Shown here: positions 1 through 7,236 of the stretch, one piece after another | Layout of the letters: the number at the start of each line of letters is the position of its first letter | Numbering within the stretch: the first letter of the stretch is position 1 | NCBI GenBank assembly: GCA_029051835.1 | Contig: JAIDKJ010000436.1 | Coordinates: 1 to 10,750, forward strand | Direction of reading: 5' to 3' | Origin: Paramuribaculum sp. | GTDB taxonomy: Bacteria; Bacteroidota; Bacteroidia; Bacteroidales; Muribaculaceae | Length of the DNA stretch: 10,750 nucleotides | The notes under the pieces: generated by a model | Database searches by the model: none | What the model was told of the DNA's origin: nothing | The model's input: only the letters and a program-made list of their open reading frames with translations | Made by a program: the position numbers and the translations under genes

Positions 1-193
1 GTATGATGTTGCTGACGTTCTGGGTCTTGAAATCCTGTATCTCATCGGAGATCAGACCCTTGTAGCCGCGATAGATGCCCTTCACCTTGAATCCGGCGAA
101 TATGGCCGCGCGGGTGACGGCGCGGATGGCTGCGTTCATTCCGGGAGCGTCGCCTCCCGATGTGAGGATGCCTACGCATTTGATTTCTGACAT
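1..193 (-). CDS. pfkA: 6-phosphofructokinase, N-terminal part (runs off left edge)
   Basis: This is the first 64 codons of an ATP-type 6-phosphofructokinase, the cytoplasmic glycolytic enzyme that converts fructose 6-phosphate to fructose 1,6-bisphosphate. The start is the ATG at 193-191, and the protein begins [20 protein letters not shown]. The [12 protein letters not shown] stretch (residues 14-25) is the glycine-rich nucleotide-binding segment at the N-terminus of the PfkA family. It is followed by the RGYKGL segment (residues 42-47), also characteristic of PfkA. The remainder lies outside the window, so the catalytic Asp motif cannot be checked. The gene has its own -7 box about 30 bp upstream and is separated from the susD-like gene by hairpins, so it is probably transcribed independently. 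A pyrophosphate-dependent relative is possible, because the residues that discriminate the phosphoryl donor lie mainly further downstream. Confidence 0.9.
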   Translation of the reverse strand, partial: MSEIKCVGILTSGGDAPGMNAAIRAVTRAAIFAGFKVKGIYRGYKGLISDEIQDFKTQNVSNII

Positions 194-224
194 AATCTAT
201 GTGGATTTGGTTTTGATTAAGCCG

Positions 225-232
225 CAAATATA
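225..232 (-). promoter_or_regulatory. -7 box of the pfkA promoter
   Basis: Read on the minus strand this is TATATTTG, an exact match to the Bacteroidetes -7 consensus TAnnTTTG. It places the transcription start roughly 25 nt upstream of the pfkA ATG. A TTTG lies further upstream, but its spacing of about 23 nt is longer than the usual 19-21, so the -33 element is uncertain. Confidence 0.6.
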
Positions 233-310
233 CTTAAAATCCGTTTTACCGGCTCCAAAAAATCATTAAATAAATGCTAATGGGGCTGTAGTGTCATGTT
301 TATACGACAG

Positions 311-353
311 CGACTCCCCGGAGCAGGCCTGTGTCGGTCGCTCCGGGGAGTCG
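311..353 (-). terminator. Strong hairpin between the susD-like gene and pfkA
   Basis: The arms CGACTCCCCGGAGC (311-324) and GCTCCGGGGAGTCG (340-353) are perfectly complementary over 14 bp around a 15-nt loop. A smaller hairpin, TCTCCC/GGGAGA (369-374 and 380-385), lies just beyond the susD-like stop codon. The position suggests a transcription end for the susC-susD unit. There is no clear T-run after the stem on either strand, so it is not a textbook intrinsic terminator. It could instead stabilise the mRNA 3' end or act with Rho. Confidence 0.55.
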
Positions 354-393
354 GTTATTGTAGTGTGTTCTCCCGGTCAGGGAGAGATCGGGA

Positions 394-2205
394 TCAGTTG
401 AGGATTACACCGGCGTTGTCAGTGGGGTTCTGAGTGAGTGTGCCGGGGTATGCGTTGATCGCATCCTGGGGTATGTAGTAGACCACACGGTATTCTGTAG
501 CCGGTATCTCCTGCTCCTGTGCGTGGGCGCCGGGATAGTGGCGTGTGAGAGTACCGCCGTTGCGGAACACGTCGTAGCTTCTCTCGGCCTGGTATGCCAG
601 CTCGAGGGTGCGCTCTTTGTCGATGAGCTGTGCGGCGTTGCTGGCGTCAAGTGTCGCATACTCGCCGCCGATGATGGCGCGGCCGCGTACGGTGTTGAGA
701 TCCTGCAGAGCCTGGCCGTATTGACGGAGCTTGGCGTAGGCCTCGGCGCGGTTGAGGTAGATCTCCGACAGGCGGCTGATGACGGGCGAGTGGAGGTGGG
801 AATCCTCACCCTCGCGCGAGCACTTGGTGATGTAGAACTGCGGATATACGCGGTTGAGCGAGATGAAGTAGTCTATGAAGCCGTTGACTGTCTGCTGGCC
901 GCCATCCTTGGTGGTATAGGTGATCGAGTAGATGTCCTGTGCGGCATTTACTGCGGTCAGCGGATAGGTGTTGGCTATCACCGTGTTGCCGTTGTCGTCG
1001 GTCTTGGTGTCGTAGGCGTCGACAGGCACGCCGGCTGCATCGCGGTGTATGCGGAGCTGCACGTAGTCCTGTGTGGTGGAGTTGGTCCATACGATGAAGC
1101 GGATCACCTCATAGGGCACGTTCTCCTGACCGGTCACCGGATCTTTGGCCAGAGTGGTCTGGTAGGTAGGCTCGATGAATGCCGCGCGGGCGTCGCTGAG
1201 GTAGTATGACTCCTCGCGCCAGTCGTTGCGGCCGGTTTCGTTGAGCAGGTCGATGTATTTTGCCGAAGCAAACATCTCGCCCCATCCCATGCCGCCGATG
1301 TTGGCATACATGCCTCCGACGCCATAGTAGTGGTCAAATCCGGAGAATTCGGTGGCGACACGTTTTACCACGAATATCGCCTCAGGGTTGTTTTCAGGCA
1401 CGATCGATGAGTATTTCATCAGATCGTCGCGGCTCACGAGCGAGTAGTCGCCCGAGTTGATCACCTTGTCGGCGTATTCCACGGCGAGGTTGGCATAATC
1501 GTTGTTGGGGTTCTCGTAGGTGCCGCTCATGTAGAGGTACACTCGCGAGAGCATGGCCTGTGCGGCTCCCTTCGAGGCGTAGGCCGGGCCCTTGTCGATG
1601 GTCATCAGTTCCTCGGCTTTCTTGAGGTCGGAGATGATCTGCTGGTAGGTCTGTGCCACGGTGGCGCGGTCCTCGAGATGCAGGTCGCCGATCACGTCCT
1701 CGGGTGTGCCGTTGACGATGGGCACTCCGAGGTTTTTATCGGGAGCCTGATAGTAGGGACGGCCATAGGCGCGCACGAAATAGAAGTAGAGCATTCCGCG
1801 CACGTAGTAGCACTCTCCGAGCGAGTTGTCGATCTCGGCCGACTTACCTTCCTCAAACATGTTGATGATGTTGGAGGCCTGTGCTATGCCCTTGTAGCCG
1901 TAGTCCCAGAATTGCTGCAGGCGGTAGTTGTTGGGTGTGCGGGCAAACGAGATGAACTCGAAGAATGCATCGGTGGAGTTGCCTCGGATCATCATGTTGT
2001 CGCCGGCATATTCGCCGCATCGGTGCATGGGGTCGGACCAGGTCTTGAGCTGGGCGTACACGCCGTTCAGGAGAGCGTCGAGCGACGCCTCGGGATTGCC
2101 GGTCACCTGCTCTGCAGCCAGAGAGCCGTTGGGAAGACGTTCCACATCGCATGAGGCTGTGATCAGAGCGGCTGCCGCAACGGCAGCTGTCAGTATCTTT
2201 TTCAT
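394..2205 (-). CDS. SusD/RagB-family nutrient-binding outer-membrane lipoprotein
   Basis: This 603-residue protein is the surface lipoprotein partner of the TonB-dependent transporter encoded just upstream. In this family SusD forms a lid over the SusC barrel and captures the ligand. The N-terminus MKKILTAAVAAAALITASC is a lipoprotein signal peptide, with the lipidated Cys at residue 19 followed by Asp. The lipobox has Thr at -3, which is looser than the usual Leu. The C-terminal part carries the conserved RagB/SusD segment: SEIYLNRAEAYAKL followed by LNTVRGRA (about residues 473-510), then a stretch containing ELAYQAERSYDVFRNG (about 530-550). The length is within the usual range for the family. 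The gene starts 20 bp after the susC-like stop in the standard C-then-D order, so the two are almost certainly cotranscribed. The ligand cannot be read from the sequence: SusD binding residues are poorly conserved and no enzymes are linked. Confidence 0.93.
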   Translation of the reverse strand: MKKILTAAVAAAALITASCDVERLPNGSLAAEQVTGNPEASLDALLNGVYAQLKTWSDPMHRCGEYAGDNMMIRGNSTDAFFEFISFARTPNNYRLQQFWDYGYKGIAQASNIINMFEEGKSAEIDNSLGECYYVRGMLYFYFVRAYGRPYYQAPDKNLGVPIVNGTPEDVIGDLHLEDRATVAQTYQQIISDLKKAEELMTIDKGPAYASKGAAQAMLSRVYLYMSGTYENPNNDYANLAVEYADKVINSGDYSLVSRDDLMKYSSIVPENNPEAIFVVKRVATEFSGFDHYYGVGGMYANIGGMGWGEMFASAKYIDLLNETGRNDWREESYYLSDARAAFIEPTYQTTLAKDPVTGQENVPYEVIRFIVWTNSTTQDYVQLRIHRDAAGVPVDAYDTKTDDNGNTVIANTYPLTAVNAAQDIYSITYTTKDGGQQTVNGFIDYFISLNRVYPQFYITKCSREGEDSHLHSPVISRLSEIYLNRAEAYAKLRQYGQALQDLNTVRGRAIIGGEYATLDASNAAQLIDKERTLELAYQAERSYDVFRNGGTLTRHYPGAHAQEQEIPATEYRVVYYIPQDAINAYPGTLTQNPTDNAGVILN

Positions 2206-2225
2206 TTCTGTAGTTGCTTAGAAGA

Positions 2226-5200
2226 TTAAAGGGTGATGTTGATTCCGAGCGAGAAGCGGCGAACCGACGGATATACCGACGCACCGGCTGTTCCCATCAC
2301 TTTGCCGTCGGAGGCGGGGATTTCCGGATCGACTCCCGAATACTTGGTGACGGTGAAGAGGTTTTCGCCGCTGAGCGATACGCGGAGGTTGGAGATGCCG
2401 TAGCGGCGGAGCTGATTGAAGTTGTAGCCGACGGTCAGCGAGCGTAGCTTGAGGAAGTCGCCGTCCTCGAGGTATCGCGACGAGGTGAGGTTGCCCTTGT
2501 CGGTGTTGTTATACTTCGCTACGGGGTGTGTGGCGATGTCGCCGGGTTTTTCCCAGCGGCTCCATCCGCTCTGGAGTTTCATCTGGTTGCGGTCGACGTA
2601 GGCTCCGTCGGAGTCATATTCAATACGCGAGTAGTTGAAGATCTTGCCGCCGACGCTGTAGCCGAAGTTGGCGTTGAGGTCGAGGTCTTTCCAGCGGAGG
2701 CTGGTGGAGAATCCGCCGTAGAAGTCGGGCGACACGCTGCCTACCTTGTAGTAGTCGGCCTTGGCATAGTTGTCTGTGATGACCTTGTTGCCGTCCTCGT
2801 CGTCCATATACCACTGGGGTGCTCCGTTGTCGGGGTTTACTCCGGCCCATTCCTTGAGCCAGTAGGTGTCGACGGGCTCGCCGACTTCGAGCAGGCGCTG
2901 GGCTGCGCCGGATATGCCGGTTCCGTCGCCGATGATCACGGGCTTGACCACCATCGCGCCGCTGGCGTCTTTCTGCTTGAAGAGGTCGCGGAGTTCGTTC
3001 TTGTTGGTGGTGAGGTTGGCCTCGAGGCTCCAGGTCCAGTCGCGTGTGGCTATGATCTCGCCGCCGATAGTCAGCTCTATGCCTCGGTTGCGCATCTTGC
3101 CGATGTTGCGGTAGATCGATGTGACGCCCACCAGACCGGTGACGGGCACTGCATAGATGACGTTGTCGGTGTTTTTGTTGTACCAGTCGAAGTTGACGCG
3201 CAGACGGTCGTTGAAGAAGTTGGCGTCGAGTCCTATGCCGCCGGTGAAGGTGCGTTCCCATGTGAGATCCTTGTTGCCGATCTGCGAGATGAGCGCTCCG
3301 GGGATGCCGTCGTAGTTGACGCCTACGGAGTAGAGGTCATACTGCGGATAGTAGGCCGACGGACGGTTGCCGACGCTGCCGTAGGAGGCGCGGAGCTTCA
3401 GGAAGCTTACCCAGGGAGCGTTGAACCAGCTCTCGCGGTTGATGATCCAGCCGCCGCTGACGCTGTAGAGGTTGCCCCAGCGCTGTCCGAGGTTGGAGGC
3501 GCCGTCGCGACGGAAGCCGGCTTCGAGCAGGTAGCGGTTGTCGTACATGTAGTTCCACTTTGTGAAGTAGGACTGCACGGCCGATTCGATGACGTTGCCT
3601 TCGACTTTCTCAGGCTTCGCGGTGACATCGAGAACCTCGATTCCGGGTACGAAGCCGACGCCGGTGGCGCTCATGTAGGTGTATTTGTAGTCCTTATACT
3701 CGTAGGCGAGCAGGCCGTCGAGGCGGTGTTTGGTGCCGAACATCTTGTTGAAGAGTATCTTCTGTGTGGTCGATTTGCGCACTACGTCGGAGCTCCACTC
3801 GTAGATGCGTCCGTCGACGCCTTCGCCGCCCACCGAGCGCGGGTCGGTGTAGGAGTGGGTCTTGTACTGGTTGAAGCGGTAGGAGTTGACGCTTTGCCAT
3901 TTGAGCCAGGGAGTGAACTGCACGTCGAAGTCGAAGTTGCCGTTGAACTCATAGTTGACCGATGTGCCTTTGTTTCCGGCCTCGAGGTCGTTGAGGTAGT
4001 TGTTCTGCTGGGAGTTGACCCATCCGCTGTAGCGGTTGGGCACGAGGTTGCCCTCTTCGTCATAGGGGGAGTCCCAGGGGAGCATCGAGTACATGGCGCT
4101 TACCGAATACTGACGGTCCTCGATGTCGCGGCGCGATCCGTAGAGAGTGGGCCGGATGGTGAGGAATTTGTAGGGCTTGTAGTCGGTGGTGGCGCGGAAG
4201 GAGTATTTCTGGAACTTATATCCCTTTACGGCTCCGTCCTCGTCGTAATAGCCGAGCGAGAAGTAGGAACTGAGTTTATCGTTGCCGCCTGAGATGCTCA
4301 CGTGGTAGTCCTGCGAGAATCCGGTGTGTGTGGCCAGATCCCACCAGTTGAAGTCGTCGTTGCGCAGCTCGGGGGTCCAGCGTGTGAACTTGATGGCGTC
4401 AGAGTTCTGGAACGATGCGAAGTAGTCGTAAAGCTCGGCTCCGTTCATTACCTCGAAGCGGCCGTTGTTGAGGTTGGCGATACCGAGCTTCACCGAAGCG
4501 CTGGCTTTCATTTCGCCTGATTTGCCTTTCTTGGTGGTTACGACAACTACGCCGTTGGCGCCTTCAGATCCGTAGATGGCGGTCGATGCGGCGTCCTTGA
4601 GGATGGTCATGCTCTCCACGTCGTCGGGGTTGAGGTCGCCGGCGCCTGTGCCGACGATCACTCCGTCCACTACCCAGATCGGGGCGGTGGCGCCGCTCAG
4701 CGAGGCCTGTCCGCGGATCACTACAGCAGCTCCGGCGCCGGGCTGTCCGCTACCGGGAGCTACGTATACGCCCGACACTTTGCCGTTGAGCATATTGGCG
4801 AGGTTGGGGGTGGTGACATCCTTGAGTTTGGTGTCCTTGATGCTTGTGAGGGCGCCGGTGAGGCTCTCCTTGGTCTGCACGGTGTAGCCGAGCACCACTA
4901 CTTCGTCGAGTGTGTTGTCGGCTTCCGCCAGCTGTATTGCAAGAGGCTGTCCGTTCCACACTACGGTCTTGTCGGTATAACCGATGTAGCTGACAATGAC
5001 CGATGAGCCGACTTTTACACCCTTGATGCTGAACTTGCCGTCGATGTCGGTGGATGCAGCTTTTGTGGCATCGCCTAATACTTTGACGGTAGCTCCGACG
5101 AGCGGCTCGCCGGTGTCGTCGGTTACAGTGCCTTCACAGGCTGCGGTCTGCTGCTGGGCGGCTACAGGTGCATAACTGCCCCCTCCCTCAGTGGCTTGCG

Positions 5201-5267
5201 CCGAAGGGATGCCTGCCGAAGCAAGGAATGCTGTGGCCATTAAGGCCGGAAAGAACCTTTTTTTCAT
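2226..5267 (-). CDS. SusC/RagA-family TonB-dependent outer-membrane transporter
   Basis: This 1013-residue protein would import a SusD-captured ligand through the outer membrane using TonB energy. A signal peptide (residues 1-25, ending PSAQA) is followed by a short low-complexity linker. A carboxypeptidase-regulatory-like beta domain comes next (about 44-115, beginning EGTVTDDTGEPLVGATV). Then come the DEVVVLGY segment typical of SusC proteins (121-128), the plug domain (about 130-245, with DGV at 201-203 and IYGSEGANGVVVVTTKKG at 231-248), and a beta-barrel to the C-terminus. The protein ends LGINITL, so the last residue is Leu rather than the commoner Phe. The ATG at 5267-5265 is chosen because it gives a complete MKKRFF signal peptide. 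The domain order is complete and no frameshift is visible. The 435-bp upstream gap holds the likely promoter and several repeats. The substrate is unknown. Confidence 0.95.
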   Translation of the reverse strand: MKKRFFPALMATAFLASAGIPSAQATEGGGSYAPVAAQQQTAACEGTVTDDTGEPLVGATVKVLGDATKAASTDIDGKFSIKGVKVGSSVIVSYIGYTDKTVVWNGQPLAIQLAEADNTLDEVVVLGYTVQTKESLTGALTSIKDTKLKDVTTPNLANMLNGKVSGVYVAPGSGQPGAGAAVVIRGQASLSGATAPIWVVDGVIVGTGAGDLNPDDVESMTILKDAASTAIYGSEGANGVVVVTTKKGKSGEMKASASVKLGIANLNNGRFEVMNGAELYDYFASFQNSDAIKFTRWTPELRNDDFNWWDLATHTGFSQDYHVSISGGNDKLSSYFSLGYYDEDGAVKGYKFQKYSFRATTDYKPYKFLTIRPTLYGSRRDIEDRQYSVSAMYSMLPWDSPYDEEGNLVPNRYSGWVNSQQNNYLNDLEAGNKGTSVNYEFNGNFDFDVQFTPWLKWQSVNSYRFNQYKTHSYTDPRSVGGEGVDGRIYEWSSDVVRKSTTQKILFNKMFGTKHRLDGLLAYEYKDYKYTYMSATGVGFVPGIEVLDVTAKPEKVEGNVIESAVQSYFTKWNYMYDNRYLLEAGFRRDGASNLGQRWGNLYSVSGGWIINRESWFNAPWVSFLKLRASYGSVGNRPSAYYPQYDLYSVGVNYDGIPGALISQIGNKDLTWERTFTGGIGLDANFFNDRLRVNFDWYNKNTDNVIYAVPVTGLVGVTSIYRNIGKMRNRGIELTIGGEIIATRDWTWSLEANLTTNKNELRDLFKQKDASGAMVVKPVIIGDGTGISGAAQRLLEVGEPVDTYWLKEWAGVNPDNGAPQWYMDDEDGNKVITDNYAKADYYKVGSVSPDFYGGFSTSLRWKDLDLNANFGYSVGGKIFNYSRIEYDSDGAYVDRNQMKLQSGWSRWEKPGDIATHPVAKYNNTDKGNLTSSRYLEDGDFLKLRSLTVGYNFNQLRRYGISNLRVSLSGENLFTVTKYSGVDPEIPASDGKVMGTAGASVYPSVRRFSLGINITL

Positions 5268-5315
5268 TGAAAAAGCGGTTTTTTGGTTAATGATTGGTAT
5301 GGTTAAGATATTACA

Positions 5316-5430
5316 AAGTTTTCAGGATTTTGATTGTGTCAAACATGGTTCCCTGTATTTTCAGGAACAAAGATATATAATAAATGTCAAACAATACCAA
5401 CAGAGTGAAAAAAACTTATCCTGAAAACTT
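5316..5430. repeat. 13-bp inverted repeat bracketing the susC-like promoter
   Basis: AAGTTTTCAGGAT at 5316-5328 and its exact reverse complement ATCCTGAAAACTT at 5418-5430 enclose an 89-bp segment (5329-5417) that contains the whole predicted core promoter. The dyad centre is at 5373, inside the -7 box. A third, partial copy (TTTTCAGGA, 5358-5366) sits at the predicted start site. The repeat does not extend beyond 13 bp in either direction. It could be paired regulator sites or recombination sites of an invertible promoter. Confidence 0.7.
5368..5375 (-). promoter_or_regulatory. -7 box of the susC-like promoter
   Basis: On the minus strand this reads TATCTTTG, an exact match to TAnnTTTG. A weak -33 candidate, TTGG, lies 21 nt further upstream (5397-5400). 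Transcription would start near 5361, leaving a leader of about 95 nt before the susC-like ATG. The start site overlaps an imperfect inverted repeat, GTTCCCTG/CAGGAAC (5348-5368). The box sits exactly at the midpoint of the 13-bp inverted repeat reported separately. Confidence 0.6.
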
Positions 5431-5469
5431 GATTGTGCGCATAATCGGCTGCTATATACATGCATCGTC

Positions 5470-5508
5470 CGGCCAAACAACCGAACGAAAATCGGCCAAA
5501 CAACCGAA
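5470..5508. repeat. Two 16-bp direct repeats upstream of the susC-like promoter
   Basis: CGGCCAAACAACCGAA occurs identically at 5470-5485 and 5493-5508, a period of 23 bp or roughly two helical turns. They lie about 110-150 bp upstream of the predicted susC start site. Same-face direct repeats at this distance are typical of activator binding sites, such as those of AraC-type or two-component regulators. No regulator gene is present in the window to assign them to. Confidence 0.65.
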
Positions 5509-5537
5509 TGGTCAGAAAAAAAGTAGATTAGTATGAA

Positions 5538-5551
5538 TTGAAAAATTGACA
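5538..5551 (+). repeat. Isolated copy of the palindrome-arm motif
   Basis: TTGAAAAATTGACA at 5538-5551 matches 13 of 14 bases of the left arm of the nearby palindrome (5579-5592), 41 bp away in the same orientation. With the inverted right arm, this makes three copies of one motif within about 75 bp. Confidence 0.5.
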
Positions 5552-5572
5552 GGGATTGCGGTTTAGGCAAGG

Positions 5573-5616
5573 TGTACCTTGAAAAATCGACAAATTTGTC
5601 GGTTTTTCGAGGTATA
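5573..5616 (-). terminator. 44-bp near-perfect palindrome, probable bidirectional terminator
   Basis: The two 22-bp halves match at 19 of 22 positions, with a perfect 14-bp core CGACAAATTTGTCG (5588-5601). An A-run lies on one side and a T-run on the other, so either RNA strand would form a hairpin ending in a U-tract. It lies about 90-130 bp past the end of the three-gene minus-strand operon and upstream of the susC-like promoter, which suits a transcription stop between the two units. The core is AT-rich, so the hairpin is modest. A large operator is an alternative. Confidence 0.5.
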
Positions 5617-5702
5617 AATGGGTTGGTCTGCAAAATGGCGGAAAAAGCTGTGGACTAATAACCGTTTTGCGGTCTGTTGGGATTGGTCTTTCCGCCCGGG
5701 GA

Positions 5703-6176
5703 TCAGCGGAGGGCGGTGGCTGTGCGGAGCGATTCGCCGCGCCAGGGGAGGGTGCCGTAGTATTTCTCGTAGATGAGTGTGACGGGCTGTCGGGCGGCTT
5801 CGGCGTCGGCTATTTCGCGTGCGAGGGCTTCGGACTCTACCGAGAAGGTTATGACGGAGTCGGTGCCGGCCTGGCGTATCTCGCCCTCGTAGGTCTTGAA
5901 GATGAGTCCTCGTTTTTCGAACGATGAAATGTGGCCGGTGACCTGCGCCTCGACGGCGTAGGGGCTGCAATAGCGGAGATATACGGTCATGCCGAGCGCC
6001 ACGCCGACGATCAGCGCCAGCCATATGAAAAAACGGCGCAGGCGATGCGGACGGCGATTCAGACGGGTCGGCTGAGAGGGGTCGTTGTCGGCGGACCGGA
6101 AGTCGATGGTGTCGGGTCGGCGGAGTGTGACGGGTTCTTCGTCGTCAAACAGGTCGTCGTGGTCAGTGGCGTTCAT
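5703..6176 (-). CDS. Single-pass membrane protein of unknown function
   Basis: I do not assign a function to this 157-residue protein. The N-terminus (1-40) is strongly acidic and polar. A basic patch follows (RLNRRPHRLRR, 38-48), then one hydrophobic segment at about 49-67 (FFIWLALIVGVALGMTVYL). The remaining 90 residues are soluble and lie outside the cytoplasm by the positive-inside rule. That domain holds the segment SSFEKRGLIFKTYEGEI (84-100) and a C-terminal LIYEKYYGTLPWRGES (134-149). There is no lipobox or catalytic motif. The start is the ATG at 6176-6174, which overlaps the end of the upstream membrane-protein gene by 14 bp, so translation is likely coupled. It is the last gene of the operon. 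Confidence 0.8.
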   Translation of the reverse strand: MNATDHDDLFDDEEPVTLRRPDTIDFRSADNDPSQPTRLNRRPHRLRRFFIWLALIVGVALGMTVYLRYCSPYAVEAQVTGHISSFEKRGLIFKTYEGEIRQAGTDSVITFSVESEALAREIADAEAARQPVTLIYEKYYGTLPWRGESLRTATALR

Positions 6177-7236
6177 CGGCGTTGGTTTTATTGTTGCGTT
6201 TGTCTATGGCGATCAGTATGAATGTGATGATGCCGAGCAGTATCAGCAGCAGTGTCTGGCAGCCCATCACGGTGTTGCCGAACGATAGGGCGTATTCGCG
6301 GGTCAGTCCGGGCACTCCGTGGGCATACATGCTCAGTCCGAACATGAGCGCCCACTGGTAGGGACCGATGCCTCCGTTGGAGGGTACGGCCATCGAGAGG
6401 CTTGAGAGCACGAAGCATACGAGCACGGCTGTGAGTCCGAATTCGGCGGCCACGCGGGCTGTCAGCGGGAAAGCGTGGAAGCACACGTAGAGCTGGGTGA
6501 AGTAGCAGCCCCAGATGAGGGCTGTGTAGACCAGCCACATGCCTTTGCCTTTCATGCGGGCTACGACTGCGAATCCTTGCCAGATGCCGGCGAGCAGGCT
6601 GCGCAGTCCGGTGACGATGCGGCTGTCGGGAAAGCGTCGCCACAGTGCGATGCACAGCGCCGCCATAGCTGCTATGGCTATCCAGAGCGCGGGCGAGGAG
6701 ATGATGGCCATGAGGCGGCGGTAGGTGTCGGGATTCTGCTGCAGGTAGCTGACGATCTGCGGCTGCGCCACTACGAAGGCGAGCAGCGTGAGCAGGAACA
6801 CGGTGAGGGTGTCGCTCAGACGGTCGCATATCATCGATCCGAACACGGTGGAGAATGGAGCGCGCTGGCGGGAGGCTATGTAGCCTGTGCGCCACAGTTC
6901 GCCGAGGCGGGGCAGTATGAGATTGACTGCGTAGGTGCCGAAAATCGACAGTATTATGATGCCGAGGGGGGTGCGGATGTCGAGGGCGTTGAGCTGTATG
7001 CGCCAGCGCATGGCTCTGAACACGTGGGAGAGTATGCTGATACCGAGGGCGAGGGCTATGTAGCCGAAACGGCATTCGGTGCGGATGATATGGGCCATCT
7101 CCTGCAGATCCACGCCTGTGAAAAGCAGGTAGCATAGGCCAATGGTGATCACCGGGGGCACGCCATAGCGGAGCAGCAGGGTCCATGCCGAGGCGGAGCG
7201 TGGCCGGGAGGCGTCGTTGTCGGTCGTTGGGTTCAT
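6163..7236 (-). CDS. Lysylphosphatidylglycerol synthase transmembrane-region (UPF0104-type) inner-membrane protein
   Basis: This 357-residue multi-pass protein has hydrophobic segments near residues 24-40, 58-76, 91-108, 143-157, 181-199, 234-253, 267-284 and 324-345. Three family signatures are visible: PRLGELWR (109-116), DRLSD (138-142, corresponding to the family's ER..D motif), and PSNGGIGPYQ (285-294). The family is the membrane half of MprF-like proteins, which make or flip modified lipids. Here the soluble aminoacyl-transferase domain is absent, so a lipid-synthase role is not supported and transport or flipping is only a guess. The ATG at 7236-7234 is chosen because it overlaps the upstream stop as ATGA, and because the residues encoded further upstream in this frame lie inside the neighbouring gene and look unlike protein. 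It is the middle gene of the three-gene operon. Confidence 0.85.
   Translation of the reverse strand: MNPTTDNDASRPRSASAWTLLLRYGVPPVITIGLCYLLFTGVDLQEMAHIIRTECRFGYIALALGISILSHVFRAMRWRIQLNALDIRTPLGIIILSIFGTYAVNLILPRLGELWRTGYIASRQRAPFSTVFGSMICDRLSDTLTVFLLTLLAFVVAQPQIVSYLQQNPDTYRRLMAIISSPALWIAIAAMAALCIALWRRFPDSRIVTGLRSLLAGIWQGFAVVARMKGKGMWLVYTALIWGCYFTQLYVCFHAFPLTARVAAEFGLTAVLVCFVLSSLSMAVPSNGGIGPYQWALMFGLSMYAHGVPGLTREYALSFGNTVMGCQTLLLILLGIITFILIAIDKRNNKTNADERH

Noticed and set aside
2526..4292. 588-codon open frame on the plus strand opposite the susC-like gene
   Set aside because: The translation is Val/Gly/Asp-rich without recognisable domains and lies wholly inside a confidently identified transporter gene. 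It reflects GC-rich codon usage on the opposite strand.
5470..5508. Direct repeats considered as a degenerate CRISPR array
   Set aside because: There are only two 16-bp units with a 7-bp gap, no further copies and no cas genes. A regulator-binding pair fits better.
5361..5633. 90-codon minus-strand open frame in the gap upstream of susC
   Set aside because: It runs through the palindrome, the direct repeats and the predicted promoter. Its composition is unlike nearby proteins, and the repeats explain the sequence better.
5637..5696. 8-bp inverted repeat GGCGGAAA/TTTCCGCC just after the three-gene operon
   Set aside because: The arms are short, the loop is long (44 nt) and no T-run follows directly. 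It is not distinguishable from chance.
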